Shown here: in pieces, positions 25,960 to 32,987 of the stretch
How the letters are laid out: each line of letters starts with the position of its first letter
Numbering within the stretch: the first letter of the stretch is position 1
Assembly: GCA_015655465.1 (NCBI GenBank)
Contig: JAATEY010000025.1
Location: 1-54,366, forward strand
Length of the DNA stretch: 54,366 nucleotides
Direction: 5' to 3'
DNA from: Gammaproteobacteria bacterium
Lineage (GTDB): Bacteria; Pseudomonadota; Gammaproteobacteria; Steroidobacterales; Steroidobacteraceae
Position numbers and translations under genes: made by a program
The notes under the pieces: generated by a model
Told to the model about the DNA's origin: nothing
The model's input: only the letters and a program-made list of their open reading frames with translations
Databases searched by the model: none

Positions 25960-26975
25960 ACCGCATATCGGTTCTCTGCGGTTCCGTTGCGCCCTTCGGA
26001 TGCGGTGTGCTCGACTACAGCGAGCGCCTCAATACCGAGTTCACAAGACTGGGCCTGCAGGTGCAGGCGGTGCACGAACCGGTCACGTTGGCGGGCGTCT
26101 CCTCCATCCTCGGAAAGATCAGGAATGCCCGGCCCGATATCCTGCTGATGCAGTATCCCAACGCGGCATATGGACACAGCCTGACCCCGCATCTGCTCGC
26201 GAATGTCGCGGGCCGGGTGCCGTTCGTGTTGACGCTGCACGAGTTCGAACCGGCCCACCCGCTGCGCAAATTGTCGATCTCGCTGCTTACAGGCGCCCAG
26301 GCAATCATCGTCACGAACGAGATGGATCGGTCGCACCTGGTCAAATGGTATCCCTGGGTGTCGAAGCGCGTCAGGACCGTGCCGCTTGCGAGCAACATCA
26401 CGGGCAGGCCATGGCAGCCCGGACCCACGTTCACTGTCGTCTACTTCGGCCTCTTCAGGCCGGGCAAGGGGCTGGAGGAATTCCTGCAGTGCGCGCGCCT
26501 CGTGAAGGCACGCACCTCACGCATCCACTTCCGTGCAATCGGCACCCTGACTGGCGGCGCTGCCGAATATGGAAGAGCGTTCCTCGAGGAAGCGCGGACC
26601 CTCGACATGGATGTCCTGGTCGGTGCCTCCGAGGAAGATGTTGCCACCGCCCTTTCCTCTGCATCGGTTGCATACCTGCCGTTTCCGGATGGTGCGACGG
26701 CCCGTCGCGGTTCGATCCTTGCCGCCGCGAACTGCGGGTTGCCGCTTCTCAGCACCACCGGGCCGTTCACGACACCCGAACTTGCCGCGGCCTTGCTGGT
26801 CGCGAGTTCTCCCGCGAGCGCAGCTGAACTGTTGGTGTCCCTGCTGGAAGATCCGCAGCGGCTGGTGGAGGCGCACGTTCGCAGCGAACGTTTCGGCAAG
26901 GCGTTCACCTGGGAAAGCGTGGCGGAACGCTATGTCGACGTATTCAACGGCGCCCGTGCCCCGGCCGGTCATTGA
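25953..26975 (+). CDS. GT4-like glycosyltransferase
   Basis: 340 residues from ATG 25953, overlapping the preceding gene by seven bases. It has a glycine-rich start (LCGSVAPFGCGVLDYSERL), ILLMQYPNAAYGHS, VLTLHEFEPAHP and VVYFGLFRPGKGLEEFL near residue 163. Instead of the usual E-x7-E it carries DGATARRGSILAAANCGLP, a variant found in a GT4 subgroup. A cytoplasmic transferase of the cluster; sugar unknown. Confidence 0.85.
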   Translation: MLNRISVLCGSVAPFGCGVLDYSERLNTEFTRLGLQVQAVHEPVTLAGVSSILGKIRNARPDILLMQYPNAAYGHSLTPHLLANVAGRVPFVLTLHEFEPAHPLRKLSISLLTGAQAIIVTNEMDRSHLVKWYPWVSKRVRTVPLASNITGRPWQPGPTFTVVYFGLFRPGKGLEEFLQCARLVKARTSRIHFRAIGTLTGGAAEYGRAFLEEARTLDMDVLVGASEEDVATALSSASVAYLPFPDGATARRGSILAAANCGLPLLSTTGPFTTPELAAALLVASSPASAAELLVSLLEDPQRLVEAHVRSERFGKAFTWESVAERYVDVFNGARAPAGH

Positions 26976-26982
26976 GTGAAAA

Positions 26983-28320
26983 GTGGATACCCCACACCTG
27001 TCTGTCTCCTGCATGACTGGGATAGCGGCTCTGGAGCAGTTCTCGGCCGAGATCGATCGCCTGAATCTTGCAGCGCCGCGTCCCAATCCATTTCTGTCGT
27101 CGGCGTTCCTGAAAACGTATTCCCTGAAATGTGAATATCACGTGCCGGACAAGGAGGAGCGCCTCTACCTGATCTGGGATGGACCCAGACTGATCGGCTG
27201 CGCCCCGATGCGTCGATCGATAGACGGCAGGAGGTTCAGGGCGGCTCGCATTACAGGCTGGAGCAGTATCCGCCTCTGCTTCCTTGCGCCACTTGATACC
27301 GAACTGCCCGGCGTCCTGGCGGCGCCCGAGGACGAGGACCGGGTGGCCAGGGCGCTGATCCGTTACCTCTGCGACATCGAACCGGGATGGGACCTGCTCG
27401 AACTGGCCGGCCAGCGGCCTGGAGGAAGCCTCTATCGCGCTGCGCACGCCGCTGCCAGCTGGCGGTTTCGCGTGCGCGACATCGAGGTTCAGCCCTGCAA
27501 CGATATTGCGCTGGTCTGGAACAGTCTGGATGAATACTTCCGGTCGCTTGCAAAGAAAATGCGTTCGAATATCAGCCGGCAGGCCCGCAGGCTTTTCGCC
27601 GCCGGGGAAGTCGAGTTGATCCTTGCCGATGGTGCGCAGGCCACGACGTCCTGGTTCGACGCCTACTGTGAACTGGACAGCCGGAGCTGGAAGAGCGGCA
27701 CGGCAGCTTCGATCCGGCGCGATCCGCGTCGCGTGCGGTTCTACCAGGACATCGTGGGCGGAAAGGGCGGCATGGATCCGTCGTTCATCGGAATCGTTCT
27801 GGACGGAACACTGATTGCCGGTCTGATCCTCGGATCAAATGCCAGGGCTTCCCCTGGTTACCATGGGGCGTGGTGTCTGGAAATGGCCTACGACCAGTCG
27901 CAGGCGGAACTGGGCCCCGGGCAGCTGCTGTTGTTGCTGGCCGTGAGCTGTGCGATCGAAGGCGGCCACAGACACCTGAGCTTCATGCAGAACTTTTCCT
28001 GCTACAAGCACCGGTGGGGTGCGTTGCCCATCGATGTAGCCAATGTCACGCTGATACGGCGGGCTACATTGCGGAATCTGGTTATCCGGCTACGCGAAAT
28101 CGGACGAAAGGCCAATCACGGGGCAGGCCGACGGGATGACGAACCGGTGCCAGACGATAACGACCTCAACGCCGGATCCGCGCTCGGCCGGGCGCCTGCT
28201 CGCCCTGCGCAGCAACATGCGCGTGCAATGACATCATTGGCCCTTGCATCCACGAGGCAATCCGTCCGGCGGCTCGATCTTGCTGCCGCCAGAGCCTGCC
28301 TCCCTTTCCCGATCGGGTGA
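26983..28320 (+). CDS. FemAB/BioF2-like GNAT acyltransferase
   Basis: 445 residues from GTG 26983; an ATG ten codons in (27013) is a possible alternative. It has a long N-terminal GNAT half and the Acetyltransf_6 core at about residues 180-340, with KKMRSNISRQARRLF, ELDSRSWKSG, FIGIVLDGTLIAGLILG and PGYHGAWCLEMAYDQ. The last 70 or so residues are Ala/Arg-rich and look unstructured. This family is common in exopolysaccharide clusters with a presumed role in acyl or amino-acyl decoration. The stop overlaps the next gene. Confidence 0.82.
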   Translation: MDTPHLSVSCMTGIAALEQFSAEIDRLNLAAPRPNPFLSSAFLKTYSLKCEYHVPDKEERLYLIWDGPRLIGCAPMRRSIDGRRFRAARITGWSSIRLCFLAPLDTELPGVLAAPEDEDRVARALIRYLCDIEPGWDLLELAGQRPGGSLYRAAHAAASWRFRVRDIEVQPCNDIALVWNSLDEYFRSLAKKMRSNISRQARRLFAAGEVELILADGAQATTSWFDAYCELDSRSWKSGTAASIRRDPRRVRFYQDIVGGKGGMDPSFIGIVLDGTLIAGLILGSNARASPGYHGAWCLEMAYDQSQAELGPGQLLLLLAVSCAIEGGHRHLSFMQNFSCYKHRWGALPIDVANVTLIRRATLRNLVIRLREIGRKANHGAGRRDDEPVPDDNDLNAGSALGRAPARPAQQHARAMTSLALASTRQSVRRLDLAAARACLPFPIG

Positions 28321-29258
28321 GGAATATGGGAACAGCAACGCATCGCCTGCAATCTGCCCTTCCGGGCGGGCGCCAATTCCTGTCACTGGATGAAGAGGCA
28401 TTTCGCACGCACTTCGAACGACGCCCATTCAAGATCGTCCACCGCCTGGCCGCGCATCCCTTGCTGCAACTGCCGCGGCTGGTCGAGTACGCACAGTCCC
28501 TCGACAGGCCGATACTGTATTTTCGCGGGGATCATGCCATCAACCAGGTCGACGATACGCCCGGCATTGGCCGCGCAAAGCGCACGTTTGTCGATCGGCA
28601 TCTGCCGGGGCCCGCGCTTTCGGCACCTGAAGTTCTCAGGCAGATACAGACCTGCGGCGCGTGGATGCAGCTTCGCGATGTCGGCACCGATCCGGCCTAC
28701 GCAGAGTTGCTGGAAGAGCTTGTCAGCGAAGTGCGCGGCCCCGCGGAAGAGGTGGCGCCTGGAATATCCGGGCCACGCGCGGATATTTTCGTGAGCTCAC
28801 CCGGAGCGACCACTCCCTTTCATCTGGACGAGGAACACAATTTCCTGCTGCAGATACGCGGGTCCAAGAGCCTGTCCATCGCTGACGGCTTCAATCCGGC
28901 GGTGCTGGACAGGGCAAATCTGCGTGCCTATTTTGCCGGAGATGGCGAGCTGGCGCCGTATTCCGAACATCTGGAGCGACACGCGGTGCACATCGAACTG
29001 CGTCCCCACGAAGGAGTTCATATCCCCGCATGTCATCCGCACTGGGTGCGCAATGGCGGCGAAGTCTCGATCTCGCTGGGGTTGCTCTGGTACAGCGACA
29101 GCATTGCCCGCAGGCGTTACCTGTACCGCTTCAATGGCTGGATGGAGCGCTTCGGCCTGAAGCCTTCGACACCCGGCGACCATCCCCTCATGGATGAGAT
29201 CAAGGCGCTTCCGTTGACTGTCAGGAGACGCCTCCGGCGCTGGTACCGGCGGCAGTAG
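28317..29258 (+). CDS. JmjC/cupin-like protein (putative Fe(II)/2-oxoglutarate dioxygenase)
   Basis: 313 residues if read from GTG 28317 (GTGA overlap with the previous stop); an ATG at 28326 is nearly as likely. The double-stranded beta-helix core has TPFHLDEEHNFLLQIRGSKS near residue 165, with the H-x-D metal pair, and VHIPACHPHWVRNGG near 237, with the distal His. This is the cupin_8/JmjC arrangement. Proteins like this hydroxylate proteins or small molecules. In this cluster the target may be a sugar, a lipid carrier or a protein; nothing in the sequence decides. Last plus-strand gene of the cluster. Confidence 0.78.
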   Translation: MRNMGTATHRLQSALPGGRQFLSLDEEAFRTHFERRPFKIVHRLAAHPLLQLPRLVEYAQSLDRPILYFRGDHAINQVDDTPGIGRAKRTFVDRHLPGPALSAPEVLRQIQTCGAWMQLRDVGTDPAYAELLEELVSEVRGPAEEVAPGISGPRADIFVSSPGATTPFHLDEEHNFLLQIRGSKSLSIADGFNPAVLDRANLRAYFAGDGELAPYSEHLERHAVHIELRPHEGVHIPACHPHWVRNGGEVSISLGLLWYSDSIARRRYLYRFNGWMERFGLKPSTPGDHPLMDEIKALPLTVRRRLRRWYRRQ

Positions 29259-29281
29259 ATGGGTGCGGCCGGTGCGCGCCC

Positions 29282-30427
29282 TTACTGGCTCCGGCGCGCT
29301 ATTGTCACCACACGGCCCAGCAGCGACGCGGGCGGTGCCTGGCGCAACAGGCCGAACAGCTTGCCGCGGACCAGCCGGTTCTGAACCATGGGAGACCACA
29401 CCAGGTAGTCGTTGGACGTGGTCTCGTCTGGCCGCCAGCGGGCCTTGCCGTAGTCGCCGCCGGTGGACAGGTTCACGATCTTGAACCGTTGTTCGAGCGC
29501 CCACTTGATGGCTTCGACGGTCAGGGTCGTCATGACGCTGAACCTGCCCCATTCCGGAGAGTATCCCGAGTAGTAGAGGTAGATTTCCTCGCCGAAGACA
29601 AATCCGATGCGGGTTGCGACCACCTGGCCGTCGATATCGATCTGGAATATCCGCAGCTGATCGCGCTGGGCCATGCCATGCGCATAGTCGCGGAGAAACT
29701 CCCGCGACCTGACAGGCTTGAAGCGGTCGGGGTGCGGCACCCTTCCCTGGAGTTCGGCTCTTGCCCGATGCAACTCGAAGAAGATGTCCAGCGCCGCGTC
29801 GACCTCCTCCGGCTTGCTGACCGCCCGGAACGTGAATGCATGGCCCTCGCGCTTGAGCGAGTTGTAGCATTTGCGCAGCGCTTCTTTCATGTTGCGCGAC
29901 AGCCCGTTCTTGAGCTCCAGCCAGCTGCCCGGCAATTGCAGGTAATGGTCCTTTATCGTGCGGTAGGGGGGTGGAGCGCCCAGCGCCTCCAAAGATTCGC
30001 CGACCGGAACTCCACACCACAGCAGGCTGTCCCACTCGTCGGCCTGTTCCATCAGATAGGCATGCAGCGTCTGCATTGCCTCGACGTAATGCGCGGGGCG
30101 ACAGACCAGTCCCCGCAACTCCAGAATGTCGGTGCCCGCGCCGAAGAACTGGATCTCGCGCATGCGCAATGGTCCCCGCGCCGGCCGCAGCGTGCGAATC
30201 AGCGGCGCCAGCGCAATGAGCCTGCCGTGTTCATCGCGCACAGCGAGCACGAACAGCTCATCCCGGGCCCAGAAACGATTCTCCGTGAAATGCCGCCACC
30301 ACAGCAGATTCCACAGGGGCGAAGTAAACGGTGTCCGCGGGGACGACAGAGCGTCGATCTCCTCCCACTCGGATGCCAGGTTCTCGAGTTCCTTGAGTTC
30401 TGCAATGCGTTTTACGTGGAGGGGCAT
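29282..30427 (-). CDS. FemAB/BioF2-like GNAT acyltransferase
   Basis: 381 residues. N-terminal part has FTSPLWNLLWWRHFTENRF; the Acetyltransf_6 core runs from about 170 to 330 with LKNGLSRNMKEALRKCYNSL, FFELHRARAELQG, GQVVATRIGFVFGEEIYLYY and VMTTLTVEAIKWALEQ. The WNLLWWRHF opening is frequent in GNAT proteins of polysaccharide clusters. It converges on the cluster with only 23 bases between stops, so it is probably part of the same locus though separately transcribed. Second such enzyme in the region. Confidence 0.85.
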   Translation of the reverse strand: MPLHVKRIAELKELENLASEWEEIDALSSPRTPFTSPLWNLLWWRHFTENRFWARDELFVLAVRDEHGRLIALAPLIRTLRPARGPLRMREIQFFGAGTDILELRGLVCRPAHYVEAMQTLHAYLMEQADEWDSLLWCGVPVGESLEALGAPPPYRTIKDHYLQLPGSWLELKNGLSRNMKEALRKCYNSLKREGHAFTFRAVSKPEEVDAALDIFFELHRARAELQGRVPHPDRFKPVRSREFLRDYAHGMAQRDQLRIFQIDIDGQVVATRIGFVFGEEIYLYYSGYSPEWGRFSVMTTLTVEAIKWALEQRFKIVNLSTGGDYGKARWRPDETTSNDYLVWSPMVQNRLVRGKLFGLLRQAPPASLLGRVVTIARRSQ

Positions 30428-30512
30428 GTTGTGGTCAGGGTTCCGGGAGAAGCATGTGGTGCATTGCTGCCTTCATCTGCTTCGCGCCTGTCGTCATCAA
30501 TCGGCTTTGCTT

Positions 30513-30587
30513 TCAGTGGGTGACCAGGGCGATGAGGATAACGATGGGGATCGGTACGCCAAGCAGGAGAAGAAGTATTGAGCGCAT
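30513..30587 (-). CDS. 24-residue hydrophobic membrane peptide
   Basis: ATG at 30587 with AGGAA upstream; the product starts MRSILLLLLGVPIPI and ends ALVTH, one membrane span with a PIP kink. Very similar tiny peptides are found beside membrane-protein genes in many proteobacteria, from memory. It starts 19 bases after the stop of the 294-residue membrane protein on the same strand, so the two are probably co-expressed. No function is known to me. Confidence 0.7.
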   Translation of the reverse strand: MRSILLLLLGVPIPIVILIALVTH

Positions 30588-30606
30588 GTTGGTTCCTTTC
30601 CGAAAG

Positions 30607-31491
30607 TCAGAACAGATCGCGGCGACGGCCGCCAATGGTGGCCATCAGGCTTGCCGAAAAGGCGCCGATCAGCAGCGAGACGAAAATCCACAGGGACGCA
30701 TACGCTGCGTCCTTGCGGACCTGGTCGGCCGCTTTCTTTGCCCTGGCTTCAGCAGCCTGCAGTTCATTCCGGGCCTCGTTGTAGGCATTGGTGACCCGCG
30801 CTTCTGCAGCCTGCTGACTCATGCCGGTCCGCTGTGCCACCAGTTGACCCGTGTAGCGCGTGTCTTCGGGAGACAGCGAGCCGGCATGCATGCTGTGGGC
30901 AAAGATACGAGCCGCTTCACTCCTGGTGCGCGTCGACTCATCGGCGTTCGAACTTTCCCCATCTGAGGGAATGCGGAACAGCGAATCCATCGTATACATC
31001 GACGCCATGGAGTCCTCTCCCTGCGCCATCTTCTGCGTGTTTCCCGAAGCGGCAACGACCGCAGCGGCGGGCATGCCAACGTTGAGAATGGTGCTTGTCG
31101 CTGATGTCAGGACGGCAGCAGTAGCCAGCGTGGCCACCGCCCAGGCCAGAAAGCCATGTGCCGTGTCGCGGAAGTACACCTCATCCGTATGGACCTGGAT
31201 CCACCTGACGCGCAAGCGACCGGCAAGGTAACCGCCCAGTCCAGAAGACGCGAACGCGGTCAATGCAGTCCAGATGATGGTCAACCACGATATCGTGGTT
31301 GCCCTGTTGGTGCTTCCCCACGGAGACACTACTGATAATCCCAGGCCAATGCCGAGGACCAGAAGAATCAATGAGAGCGCCGCAGCGGCTGCCGCACCGG
31401 CAAATATCGCAGGCCACGACACCGCACTCGAGCTGCCGAGGCCTGTGCCGGGACGAACTCCTTCACCGATTGTAGTTGCAGCCGTAGTCAT
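30607..31491 (-). CDS. Membrane protein with Ala-rich charged helix, function unknown
   Basis: 294 residues. TM1 near residues 27-54 (Gly/Ala-rich, AGAAAAAALSLILLVLGIGL), two further spans at about 67-90 and 112-135, then a long hydrophilic region with ARVTNAYNEARNELQAAEAR, likely coiled coil, and a last span near 265-285 ending GGRRRDLF. The region near LTAFASSGLGGYLAGRLRVRW is typical of a family seen in rhizobia and other proteobacteria next to a tiny hydrophobic peptide. The promoter side carries CCTACA-type half-sites at 31546-31574. Function unknown. Confidence 0.75.
   Translation of the reverse strand: MTTAATTIGEGVRPGTGLGSSSAVSWPAIFAGAAAAAALSLILLVLGIGLGLSVVSPWGSTNRATTISWLTIIWTALTAFASSGLGGYLAGRLRVRWIQVHTDEVYFRDTAHGFLAWAVATLATAAVLTSATSTILNVGMPAAAVVAASGNTQKMAQGEDSMASMYTMDSLFRIPSDGESSNADESTRTRSEAARIFAHSMHAGSLSPEDTRYTGQLVAQRTGMSQQAAEARVTNAYNEARNELQAAEARAKKAADQVRKDAAYASLWIFVSLLIGAFSASLMATIGGRRRDLF
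31282..31301. repeat. 20-bp perfect palindrome inside the membrane protein gene
   Basis: CAACCACGATATCGTGGTTG reads the same on both strands. It lies in the coding region, over the segment ATTISW. No spacer and no copy elsewhere was noticed. Confidence 0.55.
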
Positions 31492-31545
31492 GAATGCCTC
31501 GTCATTGTTGTTGCGGGAATTTTGCTTTGCCTGCTACAGGCTGGT

Positions 31546-31574
31546 GGTAGGAGAAGCGCGCCACTCCATGTAGG
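31546..31574 (-). promoter_or_regulatory. Pair of CCTAC half-sites facing the membrane protein gene
   Basis: On the minus strand CCTACA (31574-31569) and CCTACC (31551-31546) are 23 bases apart. The first is 77 bases before the ATG at 31491. Neither has a good inverted partner, so this is a direct-repeat version of the motif. Confidence 0.4.
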
Positions 31575-31750
31575 AGGACGGTGGAGCGATGACTTCACTG
31601 CGAAGCATCTACTGCCATGAGTTCAGAAGGATGTCCACGAGGCGGGCAGAGCGGTGATGCGGGTGCGAGCGTGCTCCAGATGCATCGGCCTCTCCGGATA
31701 TTCCCTGGGTGCGGCACCGCATGCTGGTGCCTGCGGTGCATGAGCCACGA

Positions 31751-31768
31751 CGCAGGTCCGTTCTTACA
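31751..31768 (+). promoter_or_regulatory. GacA-like box CGCAGG-N6-CTTACA
   Basis: CTTACA is the classic GacA half-site; the other half matches TGTAGG at four of six positions. It is 23 bases before the next half-site and 125 bases before the PilZ gene start. Confidence 0.45.
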
Positions 31769-31773
31769 ACTTT

Positions 31774-31791
31774 CGTCGCCCCCAGCCTACA
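31774..31791 (+). promoter_or_regulatory. CCTACA half-site before the PilZ gene
   Basis: CGTCGC-CCCCAG-CCTACA; only the downstream half is well conserved. Ends 101 bases before the PilZ ATG. Confidence 0.45.
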
Positions 31792-31892
31792 GTCCCCCAA
31801 ACCATGAATGCCTGATTCTCGCAGCAAGACCTTTCCCATGGACGGTTCGACGCAATCCATGGACGCCAGCACGCCGCAGCGAAGGAGAATTC

Positions 31893-32204
31893 ATGGGAGC
31901 GAGCAGACAGTTTATGGAGCACCGCTGGGGCACGCGAGTGAAGCTGGATGTCCCTGTGGCACTGAGGACCGCAAATGGCCTGGCCAATTCATGGGTGAGG
32001 AATGCAAGCGTCAGCGGCGCCTTCGTGGAAACCAATGAGAAAATCCCCGTGCATGCCCGGGTATCCGTGCAGCTGATTGCGAGAGCCGGGGAGTCGCTGG
32101 ACGCTCTTGTGGTGCGGGTGGAAAATACTGGAGTAGGCCTTGAATGGCTCGATCCCGGATTGCGCTCGGTATCGGCGCTCCTTTCATTCCGTCACGATGC
32201 CTGA
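31893..32204 (+). CDS. PilZ domain protein
   Basis: 103 residues from ATG 31893, with GAAGGAG six bases upstream; the upstream extension of this frame is not coding-like. It is a lone PilZ domain: RWGTRV supplies the R-x3-R arm near residue 11 and NASVSGAF the N-x-S-x2-G motif near 35. Both c-di-GMP-binding motifs are intact, so it should bind the messenger. It may link c-di-GMP to envelope or polysaccharide functions coded nearby. Two GacA-like half-sites lie about 100-140 bases upstream. Confidence 0.85.
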   Translation: MGASRQFMEHRWGTRVKLDVPVALRTANGLANSWVRNASVSGAFVETNEKIPVHARVSVQLIARAGESLDALVVRVENTGVGLEWLDPGLRSVSALLSFRHDA

Positions 32205-32267
32205 ACGCTCCGACACCTTCCAGAGTCAGGTGCGTCGATTGCCAGTGGGACACTTCTCAACGATTCT

Positions 32268-32285
32268 TTGCGGCGGCGTCCTACA
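32268..32285 (+). promoter_or_regulatory. CCTACA site before the PRC-barrel gene
   Basis: TTGCGG-CGGCGT-CCTACA; downstream half perfect, upstream half weak (three of six). It ends 80 bases before the PRC-barrel ATG, almost the same distance as for the lipoprotein gene. Confidence 0.45.
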
Positions 32286-32364
32286 GACCCACATGGGGGA
32301 GTCCACCTATCGTTTCACCAGCGGAGCGAGTGGTAATTCAACTCACCTTTCAGGAGAATATTTC

Positions 32365-32727
32365 ATGAGCACGGTAAGTGGCCACACATCGGCGATTCGG
32401 GCAAAGAAGGTACTGGGTACCGCGGTGGTAGATGCCTCGGGGCAAAAGATCGGGCAAATCGAGGACATCGTTCTCGACAAGGAATCCAACTACATCATGT
32501 TCGCAGTGGTGAGCTTTGGCGGGTTTCTGGGAATGGGTGACAAATTTCACCCCCTGCCGTGGAACATGCTGGACTACGATCCGGAACAGGACAGTTACGT
32601 CGTGAACGTCACCAGGGAGCAGCTGCAGGCCGCGCCGGCAGATTCTGTTTCGGCCCTCACCCGCAATGACGGACAGGCATTTCGCGATTCTGCGCACAGC
32701 TATTACCACGCGCCACGCTACTGGTAG
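32365..32727 (+). CDS. PRC-barrel domain protein
   Basis: 120 residues from ATG 32365, with CAGGAG nine bases upstream. The core reads AKKVLGTAVVDASGQKIGQI, EDIVLDKESNYIMFAVVSFGG and FHPLPWNMLDYD, the usual PRC-barrel strand order found in photosynthetic reaction centre H subunits and RimM. Stand-alone versions are common stress-response proteins of unknown action. No signal peptide. Followed by a strong hairpin at 32744-32771. Confidence 0.88.
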   Translation: MSTVSGHTSAIRAKKVLGTAVVDASGQKIGQIEDIVLDKESNYIMFAVVSFGGFLGMGDKFHPLPWNMLDYDPEQDSYVVNVTREQLQAAPADSVSALTRNDGQAFRDSAHSYYHAPRYW

Positions 32728-32743
32728 CGTGCGTCAGCGGAGG

Positions 32744-32771
32744 CAGGTCATTGTCACCGGACAGTGACCTG
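32744..32771 (+). terminator. Probable terminator hairpin after the PRC-barrel gene
   Basis: A 12-bp stem with one mismatch (CAGGTCATTGTC / GACAGTGACCTG) and an ACCG tetraloop starts 17 bases after the stop. The downstream T content is low (CACTTTGT), so termination may be partial. Confidence 0.5.
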
Positions 32772-32987
32772 CACTTTGTACTGGCGCTGGACACCCACAC
32801 CGGCGAAACTTCTTCTGGCTGAATTGTCGTCTTCACAAGTAACTGTTCACCAGATTTCGCGAGGCGCATTTGGAGCGTTATCGGGGTTCCCGCAGGATAT
32901 CGTGCAAACGCGTCGCCCGCATTCATGCGAATGAATATCTGAACCCGACCGATGCAGGTCGCAAGCACGTCGGAAAGGGGCCATTCC

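Larger units (their letters stand above)
31492..31892. other. Divergent promoter region between membrane protein and PilZ genes
   Basis: 401 bases with no convincing gene; frames here are short and arginine/proline-rich. It holds GacA-like half-sites in both orientations, each set about 80-100 bases from the gene it faces. Confidence 0.55.
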
